Origin: Mytilus galloprovincialis
Lineage: Eukaryota > Mollusca > Bivalvia > Mytilida > Mytilidae
Length of the DNA: 64,000 nt
NCBI RefSeq assembly: GCF_965363235.1
Contig: NC_134844.1
Coordinates: 21,310,646-21,374,645 of the forward strand
Direction: 5' to 3'
Below the pieces are notes generated by a model that worked only from the letters and a program-made list of their open reading frames with translations, did not search any database and was not told the DNA's origin. Shown here piece after piece: positions 1 to 12,200 of this stretch (the stretch's first letter is position 1; each line of letters begins with the position of its first letter). The position numbers and the translations under genes were made by a program.

Positions 1-2670
1 TGTTTTCACTGCCTGTGTTAAGAAGAATTCATTAAGATGGAAAATAATGCATAATGTTGTATTTTTATATATTTGGGATATAGATATTGGTATGTATATT
101 TAAAATATTGTTTATTGTTGCAAGATATTTTTGAATTCAGTATGTTGTAAACTTTTTTTTATTGAAAATCTGTGGTTTAAGAAATACCGTTGATTAATCA
201 TTCTAATAAAATATAAGAAAATATTCATGTGAATTTCCTCCATGCACTTGACACATATTCTGATTATAACAAATAAAAAGTTTTTGCCATTATATTCACT
301 GCTACATTCAGGGTTCTCTCCATGGATGAAAATTGAACGATGGAGGAACTTTCAGCATCACAACTTTGTCTTTGCTGTACAATGTAGCGTGATCAAAAGT
401 ATTTCATCCCTCCATGTAAGGAATGGTGAACATGCTAATTCATTGCTTATTTAAATTATATTTTTTTGAATTTTCATTGTAGAAGTATAATATTTTCATT
501 AATTGCCGTTTGTAACCGGATGTATCAATTGGATTGTAAACTACGAAATGAATTCGGACGGAATAACGATAAGATATTTCTTCACAATAAATATTTAAGT
601 TTTTAACTTTTAAAGTAATTCTATGTTATCATTACAGTACTAGAGTTATTTGCGATGAAATAATATTAATGTTTTATGTCTTATTTTGTACTTCTTAAAA
701 AAGGGGGATGCAGATTGCGTAAGTCAAAATCTCAGGTCAAAATAAAAGCACATGTTCGACTTGTTAAACTGTTTTCTTTGTAACTGGATTATTAATTTAT
801 TTATTTAATCTAAATTATCATAAGCATTTGCTGAAACTTAGTCGAATAATTCAATAAAGGAATTGTCTATCTTCAGATAGTATTCTGTCTGGTTTGTTTA
901 TCTACCTGTACAAGCTCAGGTACAAGTGATTAGCGATCTTAATCCGGATATCCCTGAGGCGTTAGAACTGTATTGGATTATAACATAAAAAAGCCTTAGG
1001 GTTATGCAATAACATGAATTTGATTATAATTGCTAATACAATGGCGCAAGATATTTGAAATGGCGGGCGCTATCCTTAAACAGGCCATGGAGATCCCTAT
1101 ATATTATAATGAGGGGGTACCACCATTTTGTTTTAATGCATTGAAACTAAACTAAATTTGCTACGCTCAATATAAATTTGATGCAGAAACTCAATAAGAT
1201 ACAATGCAATTATATTTTAAATCTTGACTACCTAGCAGAATACTAGCCCATTGAAAAATGTGATTAAAGAAAAATGAAAGACCATAAAATCAGTTTCCTT
1301 ACTTATAACACCGACCATTCATTTAAATGGGAAAATGGTACCCACAGAAAATTATGTTCTACATAACTGAAATATGTTCTACATAACTTCATTGTTTTCT
1401 CTTTTTTTTTTAATATGAGCAACATTATTATAATAAATTGATTTTAGAAAATGTAAAAATACAATACTTTTCCCTTGCACTAGTTCATGTATTTTGAAAG
1501 TTTGAATTTCAAGTGAAGCAGTGTTGGTTGCACCAATATACAAATTTTCAATTTGATTCCACAAATTCTGTTTTAGTTGCCATAGAAGAGGTATTAAGTG
1601 AAAATTTGCAAAGGCATGTTAGGGTGAAAGTCCATGAGTTGTAGAATGTATGTATGAGGTCTGATGTTAATGTAATGCCTGTTAGGGTTGTGTTATTTAG
1701 TGGGTTGTATGTTATTATATGCTTTGTCATTCCAAGCATTGTGTCATAGTTTGCAATCTTTTAATTTTTACAGATTTTAAGCATAACTCATAAACAAATG
1801 GCTTTGATTTAAAGATCGAAGAATTTATATTAACTTGTCCATGAACAATCTTGTAGATTCATCAAAGTTTTGTAATTTTTAGTGTTTATACCATGAAGAA
1901 TAACATCTATATTATGAGGATATTTTTGAACAAATTTTATTTTATAATGACTACAAGGAGATTTGGAGTATAAATAATTGAGATAGTAGAGCAATAACAA
2001 AAAATACACAAAAGCACCACAAAAAGACATCTTGGATGAAACAATAGACATGTGTCTTTCCATTTTGTCAAAGTCAAAATGGTCATCAGTCTACAATTTC
2101 TCCAGATATTAAAATATGACATAAAAGATCATAAAACAAACTTTCTTTTTGTTGAGGCTTCGACTTTAGTCGTAAAAGCGACACAAACCGATCCTATATT
2201 CAGCGTCAGCATTGTTGTCATCAGTAGCGTCGACTACGTCCACAAATATTCACTCTCTGGTTAAAGTTTTTGAAATTTTAATAACTTTCTTTATAAACTA
2301 TCCTAGATTTCTACCAAACTTGGCCTGATTATGATGATAAGGTAGTATCCATAGGTAAATTTTGTAGAAAAAAACCATTTTTTTTGTATTTTATGTTTAA
2401 GTGGACTTAGTTTTTCTGCCAGGAAACAATACATTCACTCTGAAGTTAAAGTTTTTAAAATTTCAAATACTATTATCATATACATGTTTCTGTTTGATGT
2501 TAAAAGTTACCTATATTTATACAAACAAGATTGTTTAATGATTATTTAGTTTTGTATTATTTTTAAAGTTTGTTGAGTATTGTTCTTTGATGAGTTCAGT
2601 AATAAATTATTCAGTGTTCATGACATCCATTTCTATCCATTATTTTAATTGTAGTTACACATTGCAAATA
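1..2670. other. Noncoding stretch, no gene recognised
   Basis: AT-rich with only short chance frames. 2245-2520 holds two diverged copies of a block containing GTTAAAGTTTTTGAAATTTT (about 2256 and 2442), similar to motifs in the AGCTCACC-type repeats. Confidence 0.5.
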
Positions 2671-2676
2671 AGTCAG

Positions 2677-2865
2677 GGGCCTCGGTGGCAGAGTGGTCTA
2701 AGTAGTTACTACTGTAATCACTCGCCAGTCAACACTCAGGTTGTGAGTTTGAACCTCTCTCGTGCACAAGACTCTAATCTTAATTGACTAAGATTGTCAG
2801 TTTTCCTATCGAAGGTTGTGGTTTTCTCCAGACACTGTCTTTCTGGCTTCCTCCACCAATAAAAG
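2677..2865 (+). repeat. tRNA-derived SINE
   Basis: A head resembling a tRNA with an A-box (TGGCAGAGTGGTCTAAG) and a degenerate B-box (TTTGAACCTC) is followed by GGTTTTCTCCAGACACTG and GGCTTCCTCCACCAATAAAA. The latter resembles the conserved central domain of several invertebrate SINE families. It is not a functional tRNA, because the arms do not pair well and the body continues. Confidence 0.7.
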
Positions 2866-3010
2866 AGGGACAAAAAGTACCAGAGGGACAGTCAAACTCA
2901 TAAATCAAAAATAAATTGACACAACATAGAAAACTAAAGAATAAGCAACACGAACCCCACCAAAAACTAGTGGTAACGCCTAAATGCGTTCCTATAAAGC
3001 AGCGGTAAAA
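2866..3010 (-). repeat. Tail of the R3 retroelement-like repeat
   Basis: Minus-strand match to the 3' part of the repeat seen in full at 36464-37010: GTGGGGTTCGTGTTG, TTTAGTTTTCTATGTTGTG and GACTGTCCCTCTGGTA motifs. Confidence 0.65.
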
Positions 3011-3049
3011 CACCAAAAATAACAAAAACAAAACTGAAATAAATCAAAA

Positions 3050-5225
3050 GAGGTCAGATTTTATTCACTAGTTCCTGTCATACATTTTATCCAATAAGTA
3101 AAGTGTTGCATATATACGACATACTGCTATCATCTTCACACAATTTAATTAAATCGTTTACTTTGTTTGATAGAAAGATAAATTAAATACCAACATTTCT
3201 GTGGTTTGTTTTAAAGTGTAGATGAAAGTAATTTGAGCTTGGACATTGTATTGCTTTGTGACGTTCTTGATTATACAAAACTAACTGCTGAGCTCCTTTT
3301 CAATACAGTGACACCTACTGATTTCAAGTAACATACAGGAAGGATAAATGTATTGATAAAATGGCTAATAATGAATTTTATTTATTGTGCTAAACGTAAC
3401 TTTTGATAACTTTGATAACTACCTCAGGAATATATTACCTAAGTTGTACTTGGCAAAATTTTTAGGAATTTTGGTCCTCAATGCTCTTCAAATTCGTACT
3501 TTATTTAGCCTTTTTAACTTTTTTTTATTCGAGCGTCACTGATAAGTCTTTTGTAGACGAAACACACGTCTGGCATAAATACAAAATTTAATCTTGCATG
3601 GTACATGTATCTATGATGAGTTTATTTACATGTTAAATGAACATTTCCAAGCACAGTTCCCTTATAACAATATTTGAGAAAGAATTTCTGCGTGTGACCA
3701 GAAATCGACCAGTAGAGCGATATACTGCTGTTACCTTTATTCATATGACAAATATATATAATATCCTAAGTAGTAGTTAGATTCCTGTTCTTTATAAATA
3801 AAGATGTGAATAGCCTCCACCAATGTGTCAGTAATATGTACATGTCAGGTATATGGATTTGATAATGAGATAGTGGTCACAATTATTAGTGATGTTATGT
3901 AAACAACAACACATAGCATAAATTAGTCTAAAAAGACCAATATTGTATCTTATTTAGATTGTTTTAAGCTAAACTGTAAAATCTTCATTTTGCTAATTTA
4001 TTCGACTGCAATTTTTCTTTTTGCTGCTTCTTCACGTTTCTCGTCGATATTAATTGACTCCATCCTGACACAAAGGGTCAAGTTAGTTATCCTTAACACT
4101 TGACATTGTCATCTGTCGCCGTTAAAGTTTAAAAAATATCTTCTCCTCTGAAACTACTAGAACAATTAAAAACACAATCAGGATTGGGTCATCTAGTTTA
4201 AAATGTATGCCCGGTTCTCATAATAGTAAGTATGATTGTCAATCCTATTATAAAATATGATGGCCTCTATTTTATTTCAAGGTCAATAGTAATACTGTTT
4301 AAGCAACATACTACTAGCAAATAACAGTATGAATCATGTAAAATTTTGAGGAGAAGATGTCAATTTCATCTTAAGTTTATATGAACCGGATGAAGAGAAG
4401 TACAGCAACATCTGTTAGGCCTAATTAACTATATGTATTAGTGTAGAAAACAGTCAAATATTGTTAACCTCGTCAGTAATTATCTCATGTCTAAATCGTG
4501 TTCGTTATTATGAGAATTTGCATCATTGATGGTTAATGATGAGTTATTCAAGACTTAGAGGATAACATAATAACGTACCGGTTATCATAATGGAAAATAC
4601 GTTTTTCTTTTAAATTATGTACATCTGAACGCTTTTCTGGATGTATCTTCATCAGGATCGCTTAAACCCAACCAGTTGAAATTCATCAATGGTATTTTGT
4701 TAAACACTTTGGGTTATTTTTGTTATTGAGTTGTTGTATTCTCGATGTTGACCCACGCCTATATGCAGCTATACCTTCTCCAGTATGTAAAATTAACTTA
4801 TTAAAGATTAAACAATTTTGGGTACTCAAAATTGTATTTTGTTATTCTGTGCTCAAACATCGTTTTCCTTTAATAATACTAATTACTTCTATCCCAATCT
4901 CACAAATTACCTCATGTTACTACGTTGCAGTGTTTCGATGAGAATCTTTGAATGATATAGGTATCACAATGTTTTCCCCCTGTTATCAGTCGTTCATACG
5001 AAAAATAAAATTAAAATGTTATTGTTTAATTTGATTTAGCTATAGGGACCATTAATTCAATTGCTGAAGTCAGGCAATTCAAAAGTGATCTTCGTAACAA
5101 CTCTGGCACATGAAAAGCATTTGAAAAATATTTGCATGTGCAATTCCATACATATGGTCATGGACCAAAACAGTTTTTCCCAAATATACATATGATAGAA
5201 ACAATAGAAAAAAACCAAATTCGAT
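3050..5225. other. Noncoding stretch with short repeat scraps
   Basis: No gene seen. 3520-3620 holds a minus-orientation fragment of the 366-bp unit found at 50840 (motif GTAGACGAAACACACGTCTGG). 4110-4200 resembles part of the AGCTCACC-type repeat (TCTTCTCCTCTGAAACTACT). Confidence 0.5.
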
Positions 5226-5229
5226 TGAA

Positions 5230-6150
5230 ACCATTTAATGTCCTGTACCAAAGCAGGAAACGGGCAGTTGTTATCTTAAAGTTCGTATCTATGTGTGTTG
5301 CATTGTGTTTTTTGTTGTTGTTGCACTTCAGTGTTTCTGTTGTGCCCGTTGTTTTCCTCTTACAGTTGATGTGTTTCCCTCGGTTTTAGTTTGTAACCCA
5401 GATTTGTTTTTTCTCAATCGATTCCTGACTTTAAAACAGCGGTATACTACTATTGCCTTTATTTATATGACAACACAAACTCAAAACTTATCTTTCAAGT
5501 TGATTGAATCACGACATTGTAATAACAACAAAGGTTAAGTCCTGGTTTGGCTCTAGACATTCCATTTTAAAACTAGTGATGATAATTCTTAAATTCAGTA
5601 AAACCAAGCAGTTTGAATTATATAGAATATGCTTCCTCTTCTAGAGCACCCCAGTTTTTTTACGGAGTTAATAAATAGTGTTTAGTTCTTTGTAAAGGGA
5701 TTTGTGGAGTGATGTTTGCCTTTATGTCGTTTTTCTTTTTAACGATGGTGCTGCCAGTTTTTCTTTGGATTATTATTTTTGATTGTTTCTTCGATATTTT
5801 CTGTCTTCTAATAGTCCTATAATGACTCCTGCTACAAGCCTTTCTGTTTGGATAAGTTATAATGTTTCAATGAAATATGACTTCCTGTGGTTTAATAAGA
5901 GAGGTGTATATGACATTCAAATACGGGACAAATAATGAAATAACTGAAAATAGACTTTCTTAAAGCGTATTTTAAGCGTAACTTTGGCCTATGGTCAATA
6001 ATTAAAGGCAACAGTAGTATAACGCTGTTCAAAAGTCATAAATCGACTGAGAGAAAACAAATCCGAGTTACAAACTGAAATCAGGGGAAACACATCAACT
6101 ATAGGAGGAAAACAACTACACAATAGAAGACTGAAGTGCAACAAAAAACT
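5230..6150. repeat. Inverted pair of a mussel repeat (R8)
   Basis: 5270-5470 (+) and 5998-6150 (-) are inverted copies sharing GTTTGTAACCCAGATTTGTT-like sequence and a TTAAAACAGCGGTATACTAC / GTAGTATAACGCTGTTCAAA end. Short pieces of the same family occur at 3700-3760 and 34170-34215. Small frames here are repeat-derived. Confidence 0.6.
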
Positions 6151-6159
6151 GAAAGTTGA

Positions 6160-8000
6160 ATATGATATTCCTGTGTTGCTTAAATGTCATTTATGTGTAT
6201 GCATAGTAATTCAAACAAACACACATGTATGTAGGTATATGTATTGGTAAGTTCACAGAATTTAGTACAACACATTTCCAGAATATAAATTTTAATCGTG
6301 AAGCTAACTATTGGTCGTCTTATATCTAATGCAAACTACATTAGCTAAAGTTATTTTTTTCATATCATCTTCTATGAACTCATTTAAAACATTCAATCAA
6401 TTTGGACAAAGGCAGGACTAATAACATACTATTATCTATATAAACAAATCATAGGGGACTCTCAGTTTTAAGCAATTGAGAATGACCAAAATAATTGTAT
6501 GCAAATTTCTTAACACAAACAACATTTTAACTATGTTACAAACATGTTTTGAATAAAAAAAAAGTGATATACTTATTAAATACCATTTTTTTAATCAGAA
6601 ATAGTTGTACCAATATCAATGTTGTTGAGCGTCACTGAGATATATAGTATAACATAATTAAAGGATGCTTGATCCCTAGATCTCTATCTAAAATGACAAA
6701 GGCAAGGTATAAATATAACCACATTTTTACAATGAAATCTTTTTGCGATGGCTAAATCAAATACATAATATCAAACAGTAACTGGCATGAATATGTGATA
6801 GAGGAAAATCCAGAAACAAAGAAAAATGAAGGGAGTTAGTACAGGAAAGGAGTTTCTGGTTTATAAATTCCTTACCTCTATAAATACAAAGCGTAACTAA
6901 AACTGCAAATATGGTAACTCCCTTTCTAAAATGATTCTGAGATGAATACCTCCATGTCTTAAAAAGACGAAATAGGTGCAGAATTGTAGCAACTTGAGTA
7001 AAACACAAGTGGATGGAGATCAATCCATTTCGGTTGAGACTATATAGTTTCAAGGACAAGATCACCGTTCCTTATCATTGTCTGAAATTTTAATTCAATT
7101 TCTTTCCGTCGTGAAATGGGCTTACATTCATTGTAGGACTATGTTACTATCTATATCAATGAACTATTCTTCAAACAAACACATTTGTTATTTATAAAGT
7201 ACGTTTGCATAATTTTAATGCACAGGAAAATAAGATATTTCAAAAGGAAAATCAATGTCTAGTTTGTTATTTTGTAGGAAATACGGTTTTACAATTTGTT
7301 ATTTTGTAGGAAATAACGTTTAAGAAGCACCTGTCTCTGATATTTTATACCTATATACTTAATATATCAAACAGGTAATGTGTTCAGAGACACGTGCCTG
7401 TGGCGAAAGCCGACACCAAAAAGGGCCACCAAACTGACAGATTGATTTAAACATGGAGTAATCATGCAAAACAACCCGAATAAACCGAGGCCGTAATGTG
7501 CAATTATCATCTTTTGTTAGCATCAATTTTCTTCCAAAGGCCCCCTCCTTTGTTTTCTCTACAAGCTATACTGGCATATTTTTCTTCTTCAAAATAAGTC
7601 TATAAAAAACTCCGTATTACTTCGAATCTCCAAAATGATATAGAGACGTTTACATATAAAAACAAACTTGATGTAATAACGTATTGCTTTCAACACGCTT
7701 ATTTTTATCGATATTTATTTGCGCTGTTTTGCGTCAAACATCTGCATATCCAATTGTTGGTCAATTCATGGAGAGTTTATATACAACATATAGTATCACA
7801 AACCTCCAAACATCTATTTTATTAAAATTAATTAATCAGAATAAGGTGATTATAACACTGGAAGACTATTAGCCCAAGTAAATATTATAGGCAGGGGCTA
7901 TAGATAAATTTACGGCATGGATTTAGGTTCGCACGACTCGTGTTTCTAGTACTAGTATTGATTTTGTCAAGCACACTAAAGACTATGAGTTTGGGGATAT
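6160..8000. other. Noncoding stretch downstream of gene A
   Basis: Two frames look superficially protein-like (minus 6757-7065, plus 7684-7872) but lack support. 7255-7320 has a short internal duplication (TTTGTTATTTTGTAGGAAAT twice). Nothing else recognised. Confidence 0.45.
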
Positions 8001-8100
8001 AATCTACTCATTGATAACAGTTTCGCATAGGAAGAGGCACAGTTTCTGATGCAGCAGAAAAAAAAGATTATTGTCATCGGTTCAATGTTGCAAAACAAAA

Positions 8101-8106
8101 TTTAAT
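8101..8106 (-). terminator. Putative polyadenylation signal of gene A
   Basis: ATTAAA on the minus strand, about 28 bases after the stop codon. It is a common variant hexamer, supported by position only. Confidence 0.45.
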
Positions 8107-8133
8107 ATCGCTTCACCACAATTGTATTTTGAT

Positions 8134-9227
8134 TCAGTCATATACAGCATTTTTAGCAATAGGTTCCATTTCATCTTCAAAAATATCGTCTTTCCGTCGT
8201 TTTTTAAGATATGTATAAATGACACCGATCACTATTATTAATCCAATTGCTATACCTACTCCTATACCTATCATAAGAGGTTTTATAGGAGTATTGTCTG
8301 ACCTCTTAGCGGGTTCAACTATATCAACAGAACCTTGTGTTGTAGTCAAATTTGATACTGACGATGCTGTAGTATTTTTAGAATCAATATCTGATTTCCT
8401 GTCAGAAGATACCACTTCTTGTGTAGTTAACACAGTTGAAACACTTTTTGATGGTATATATACATGTTTCGTCGTTTTTAAAACAGGAACATTTGTCGTT
8501 TGTTTCGCTGTCGCAGTTGACAAAACAGCTGCAGTTGATGTTTTTACTGTTGATTGTTTAGTCTTTTTATTTGTTGGTTTAGTCCTTTTAGTTGTTTTTG
8601 GTAATGCCTTCGTTGTAGTTGTTGTAGGTTTTATCGTAGTTACAACAAAAGACGTTTCCGGTTTTCGTGTTGTTGAAATAGTCACTGTTGTAGGTTTCGA
8701 AGTTATTTTTGTTTTTCTTATCGTACTTGTTGTAATGGTAGTTGTAGTTTCTTTTGTCGTAGAGGCAGATGTTGAAGAAACAGTAGTTTCCCTTGTGGTT
8801 GGCATTGTTTGCTTGATTGTAGTTTTCTTCATAGTCGTAATTGCCTTTGTTATTACTTCTTTTGACGTCATCGATTCAGAAGTCATGCCAGTTGTTGATT
8901 GTTTCACTGGTGAAGTCGTTATATGATTTTTGATCGTTGTTTCTGCTACTGTGGAAGTAATTGGTAGCATGGGTGTTGTAGTTAGTGGTGATACTTTTAT
9001 TGCTTTTGTTTTGAGTTCAGTTGAGCTCTCGGTATTCTGTTCAACGGAACTACTAGAAAACACATTTGTAGACAAATCTATAAATTCGTCTGTTGTTGTT
9101 ACTGGTTGAGTTGTCATGCTTTCTTGAAGTGGTGTCGTTCTGATTAACGGGGCTGTGGTTTGTAGAACGGCTTCTGTGGTCTCAGCTGCAGTTCTTTCTT
9201 GATAACTTATTGTTGTATCCTCATAAT
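8134..9227 (-). CDS. Gene A exon 8: mucin-like stalk, transmembrane helix, cytoplasmic tail
   Basis: 1094 nt, phase 1 in, ending at the stop codon at 8134. The acceptor TTGTAG is followed by DYEDTTISYQERTAAETTEA. About 315 residues are dominated by Thr, Ser, Pro and Lys (runs such as TTIKPTTTTTK and TKRTKPTNKKTK), as expected of a heavily O-glycosylated stalk. The helix PLMIGIGVGIAIGLIIVIGV then leads to IYTYLKKRRKDD and the tail FEDEMEPIAKNAVYD. The terminal exon of gene C starts and spans the membrane in the same way but has almost no mucin stretch and a longer, different tail. An ATTAAA signal lies just downstream. Confidence 0.88.
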
Positions 9228-12200
9228 CTACAATAAAAATATCTTTTTAAATTTGCTTTTTAGACTTACCGCACACATTACATTGACTGGCTCACGAACA
9301 AAATTCCTTAAGGAGCAGGAATTTTTTGTAAGCCCCCTGGTCCACATGAGTTCACCTCTAGTGTTTTATGAATAGGTTCATGTTCGTATTCTGTGTTGAT
9401 TTTTTTTCTTCAGTTGTCCATGTATGTGTTGCCTCTCACAGTAGAAGTAAAAGTAAATATCCATTCTCAAGATTTTTTACATTACATTATGTTTATTTGT
9501 GATAGAATTCAAATGCATTAGTGATGTCATTTAAGTAATTTCTTACACAAGAGACCATTCCTAAACCGCCATTTTCTACATAAAAATAGATGTACCAAAT
9601 CCAATAATGGCAGTTGTTTATTCATTCGTGAGATGTGTTTGAGCTTTTGATTTTGCCATTTGATAAGAGACTTCCCGTTTTGAATTTCTCTTGTAGCTCT
9701 GTATTTATGTTATTTTACTTTTTTGAATGATGCGACTAGTGAAACAAAAATTATAGTCCCTTCTGATGCCTCTGCAATCAATTTGTTCTTGATGTTGTTC
9801 GTGACCTTTAATTTATGTATCGTATATATTTTATTTGTTTACTGTTGACAGTAAGCATATACAAATATGATAATGGTTTTTAAAAGATTTCTCATGTTTA
9901 ATATGAATCAATGTAAAAATTAAAAAATATATAAAAAAATCATAACAGTACAATGCTAAGTATTACAGTAAGTACTTAGACGCGAAAGGAACCATCTTAT
10001 GTTTCAACACCATGCCAAAAGAAAAAACAATTTAACATCGTTATGACAATTACGGGTTGGAAGTGATAATTTCAAAAGGGGTTTTCTTTGTAATTAAGTT
10101 GGAGTTGTCTCTCTTTTTTTGCACACAATGAAAGTAATGAGGTAGGTCATTGACCTAATACGTCACCGGAAGTCTAGAATCGCCTGCTTTGTATAACGCT
10201 GATATAAAAGGACCTGACATTGCAATGGCAAATAGGGCATCCACTTCCAACTATTTATGGGGTGACAATTGCATATACCAAGATGACAATGCCCCGATTC
10301 AAAGAGCAAAAGTTGTGAACACGTTGAACAAAATCAACTTCATGGTATGGAATGGTCAGCACAAAGTTCAGACCTTAATATTTTTGAGAGTATGTGGCGT
10401 AAAATTAAACTTGAACTGCAAAAACAGGCACATAACATAATTACGACGGAGATAATTTTGAACATATGGACAAATATAACCCTTTGAATTCATAAGAAAA
10501 CTTTATGATTCGATTCCAGGTTGTTTGAAGCAAGTGATAAGGGCAAAAGGAAACATCACAAATTATTAGGTGAGTTCAGATTATTTTATTGATATACATA
10601 TGATTAAAAAGGTTGAAAAGTGAAAGATACTTCATAACTGTATGTGGCAGCCATCTTGGAATTATCTTAATTTGTGGCACACACTTAGTTTGAAGTAATT
10701 AAAATGTAAATTTTGTTTAAATTTAGTCATTATTTTCTGTACTCTAAGCAAAATCACTTAGAAGTATAAATCTTAAATCCTGAATTTTTGTTTATTATAT
10801 TGATGAGCGATTCAAGTGAAATATGTTAGAAATAGTTATAAATAGATTACCGTTTGCCATCTCAACGAGATATATTTTCTCACTTGAGCCGGTACGGCGA
10901 AAGTCAGAAAAGCAATCGAATTGAAATGACCAATGATAATCTGTTTATCGCTATTTTTCCTATGACGACGTTGTTAATTTCATTGAAAACTGCCACGTGT
11001 GCCCTTATTTTCTAGTGATACTTTTTCATATCACTCGAATCCGTTGCGAATGGAAATTATCCGTCAGTAAGATCATAGGAAAATTTCGTAAAATAGAGAT
11101 AATGTGTTTTAATGAATTGTATTTATAGGTTGTTGTTTTTGGCAAGTTTAGAAGTTTGATAATTATACCCGTCATAGCCTGGCTAAAGTACTAAGAACAC
11201 GAATGCTCGAATCAATTTGTGCGTGTACTTTGTGTAAAATGTTTCGTCCTTTCAGCGTATTTCATCGTTTTGCTTCATCATCATGAAAAAGTAAAAATAA
11301 TAAAAAATAATTTACTCCATGGAAAATTTAAATCAGAAAGTCCCTTATCAAATGGCAAAATCAAAACTTCAATCATCAAACGAATGGAAACAACTGTCAT
11401 ATTACTGACATTGTATATAGACATTTCCTTATGTAGAAATAGTGATTTACAAAACATATATACGCTGACATTTTTGTGTTTTTAATTAATTGATATATTG
11501 TCAGTATATCTAATAAATTGTTATTTCTTGTGCAATGATCGGAAGTAGGAGGATCGATCCGTGCAATAAAAATCCTTACCGTCCGAACAGTTGTACAGTT
11601 TAGGATCATCTACAGAAATATCACTCAAGTAACTTTTCAACTTCGTACCTTCTATTATAAACTGAAAATACAAAGAAAATACAAAAATTCTGTAGTTTCT
11701 GATAAAACATACATTTACATAAATTTTAAAGAAACAGAAAAGTAATTAAAATATGCAAAAACTGAAAACCGAGAGTCTAAAGATATCATAGAAACAATCA
11801 AAATCATAACTTGAAAACAAACTGACCATTCCATTGCAATTACAAATTAGTCAAAGGTACTTACTTAACTATATCTTTGTAAATTTGACTTACGATGAAG
11901 ATGAATAGTCCTTTTCGGATGTAGCTCTTCAACTGGTTCGGTTCGCCTTTTAAATATTGGATTTTGGTTGTTTCAAATGAAGATTCATCAAGAAAAACAT
12001 TTAATTTTTTCTGTGCGTATGATGCCCATGGGAACATGAAGCTTGGTACCAACCCGGTATCAATATATCAAAGCACAACCTACAGTTTATGATGTGGTCC
12101 GCCGAGCATGTGAATAAATGTATTGAGAGCTATCTATGGTGTACAAAGTTTGTTTCAACTATTAGTATTGCGAACTTTCCGAGTTCTGTATTTTTGTTAT

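Noticed and set aside
5132-5538. Overlapping plus-strand frames of 85 and 81 codons
   Set aside because: They lie within the R8 repeat, whose inverted copy at 5998-6150 shows no conserved coding frame.
6757-7065. 102-codon minus-strand frame with a hydrophobic segment
   Set aside because: No recognisable domain, no paralogue in the cluster, and composition like the surrounding AT-rich noncoding DNA.
7684-7872. Plus-strand frame resembling a signal peptide (LFLSIFICAVLRQTSA)
   Set aside because: It begins with TTG, not ATG, has an upstream in-frame stop, and shows no splice partner or homology.
8219-8926. 235-codon plus-strand open frame rich in Val, Ile and Phe
   Set aside because: It is the antisense of the Thr-rich stalk exon of gene A. 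ACN codons read as GTN on the other strand, which explains both composition and openness.
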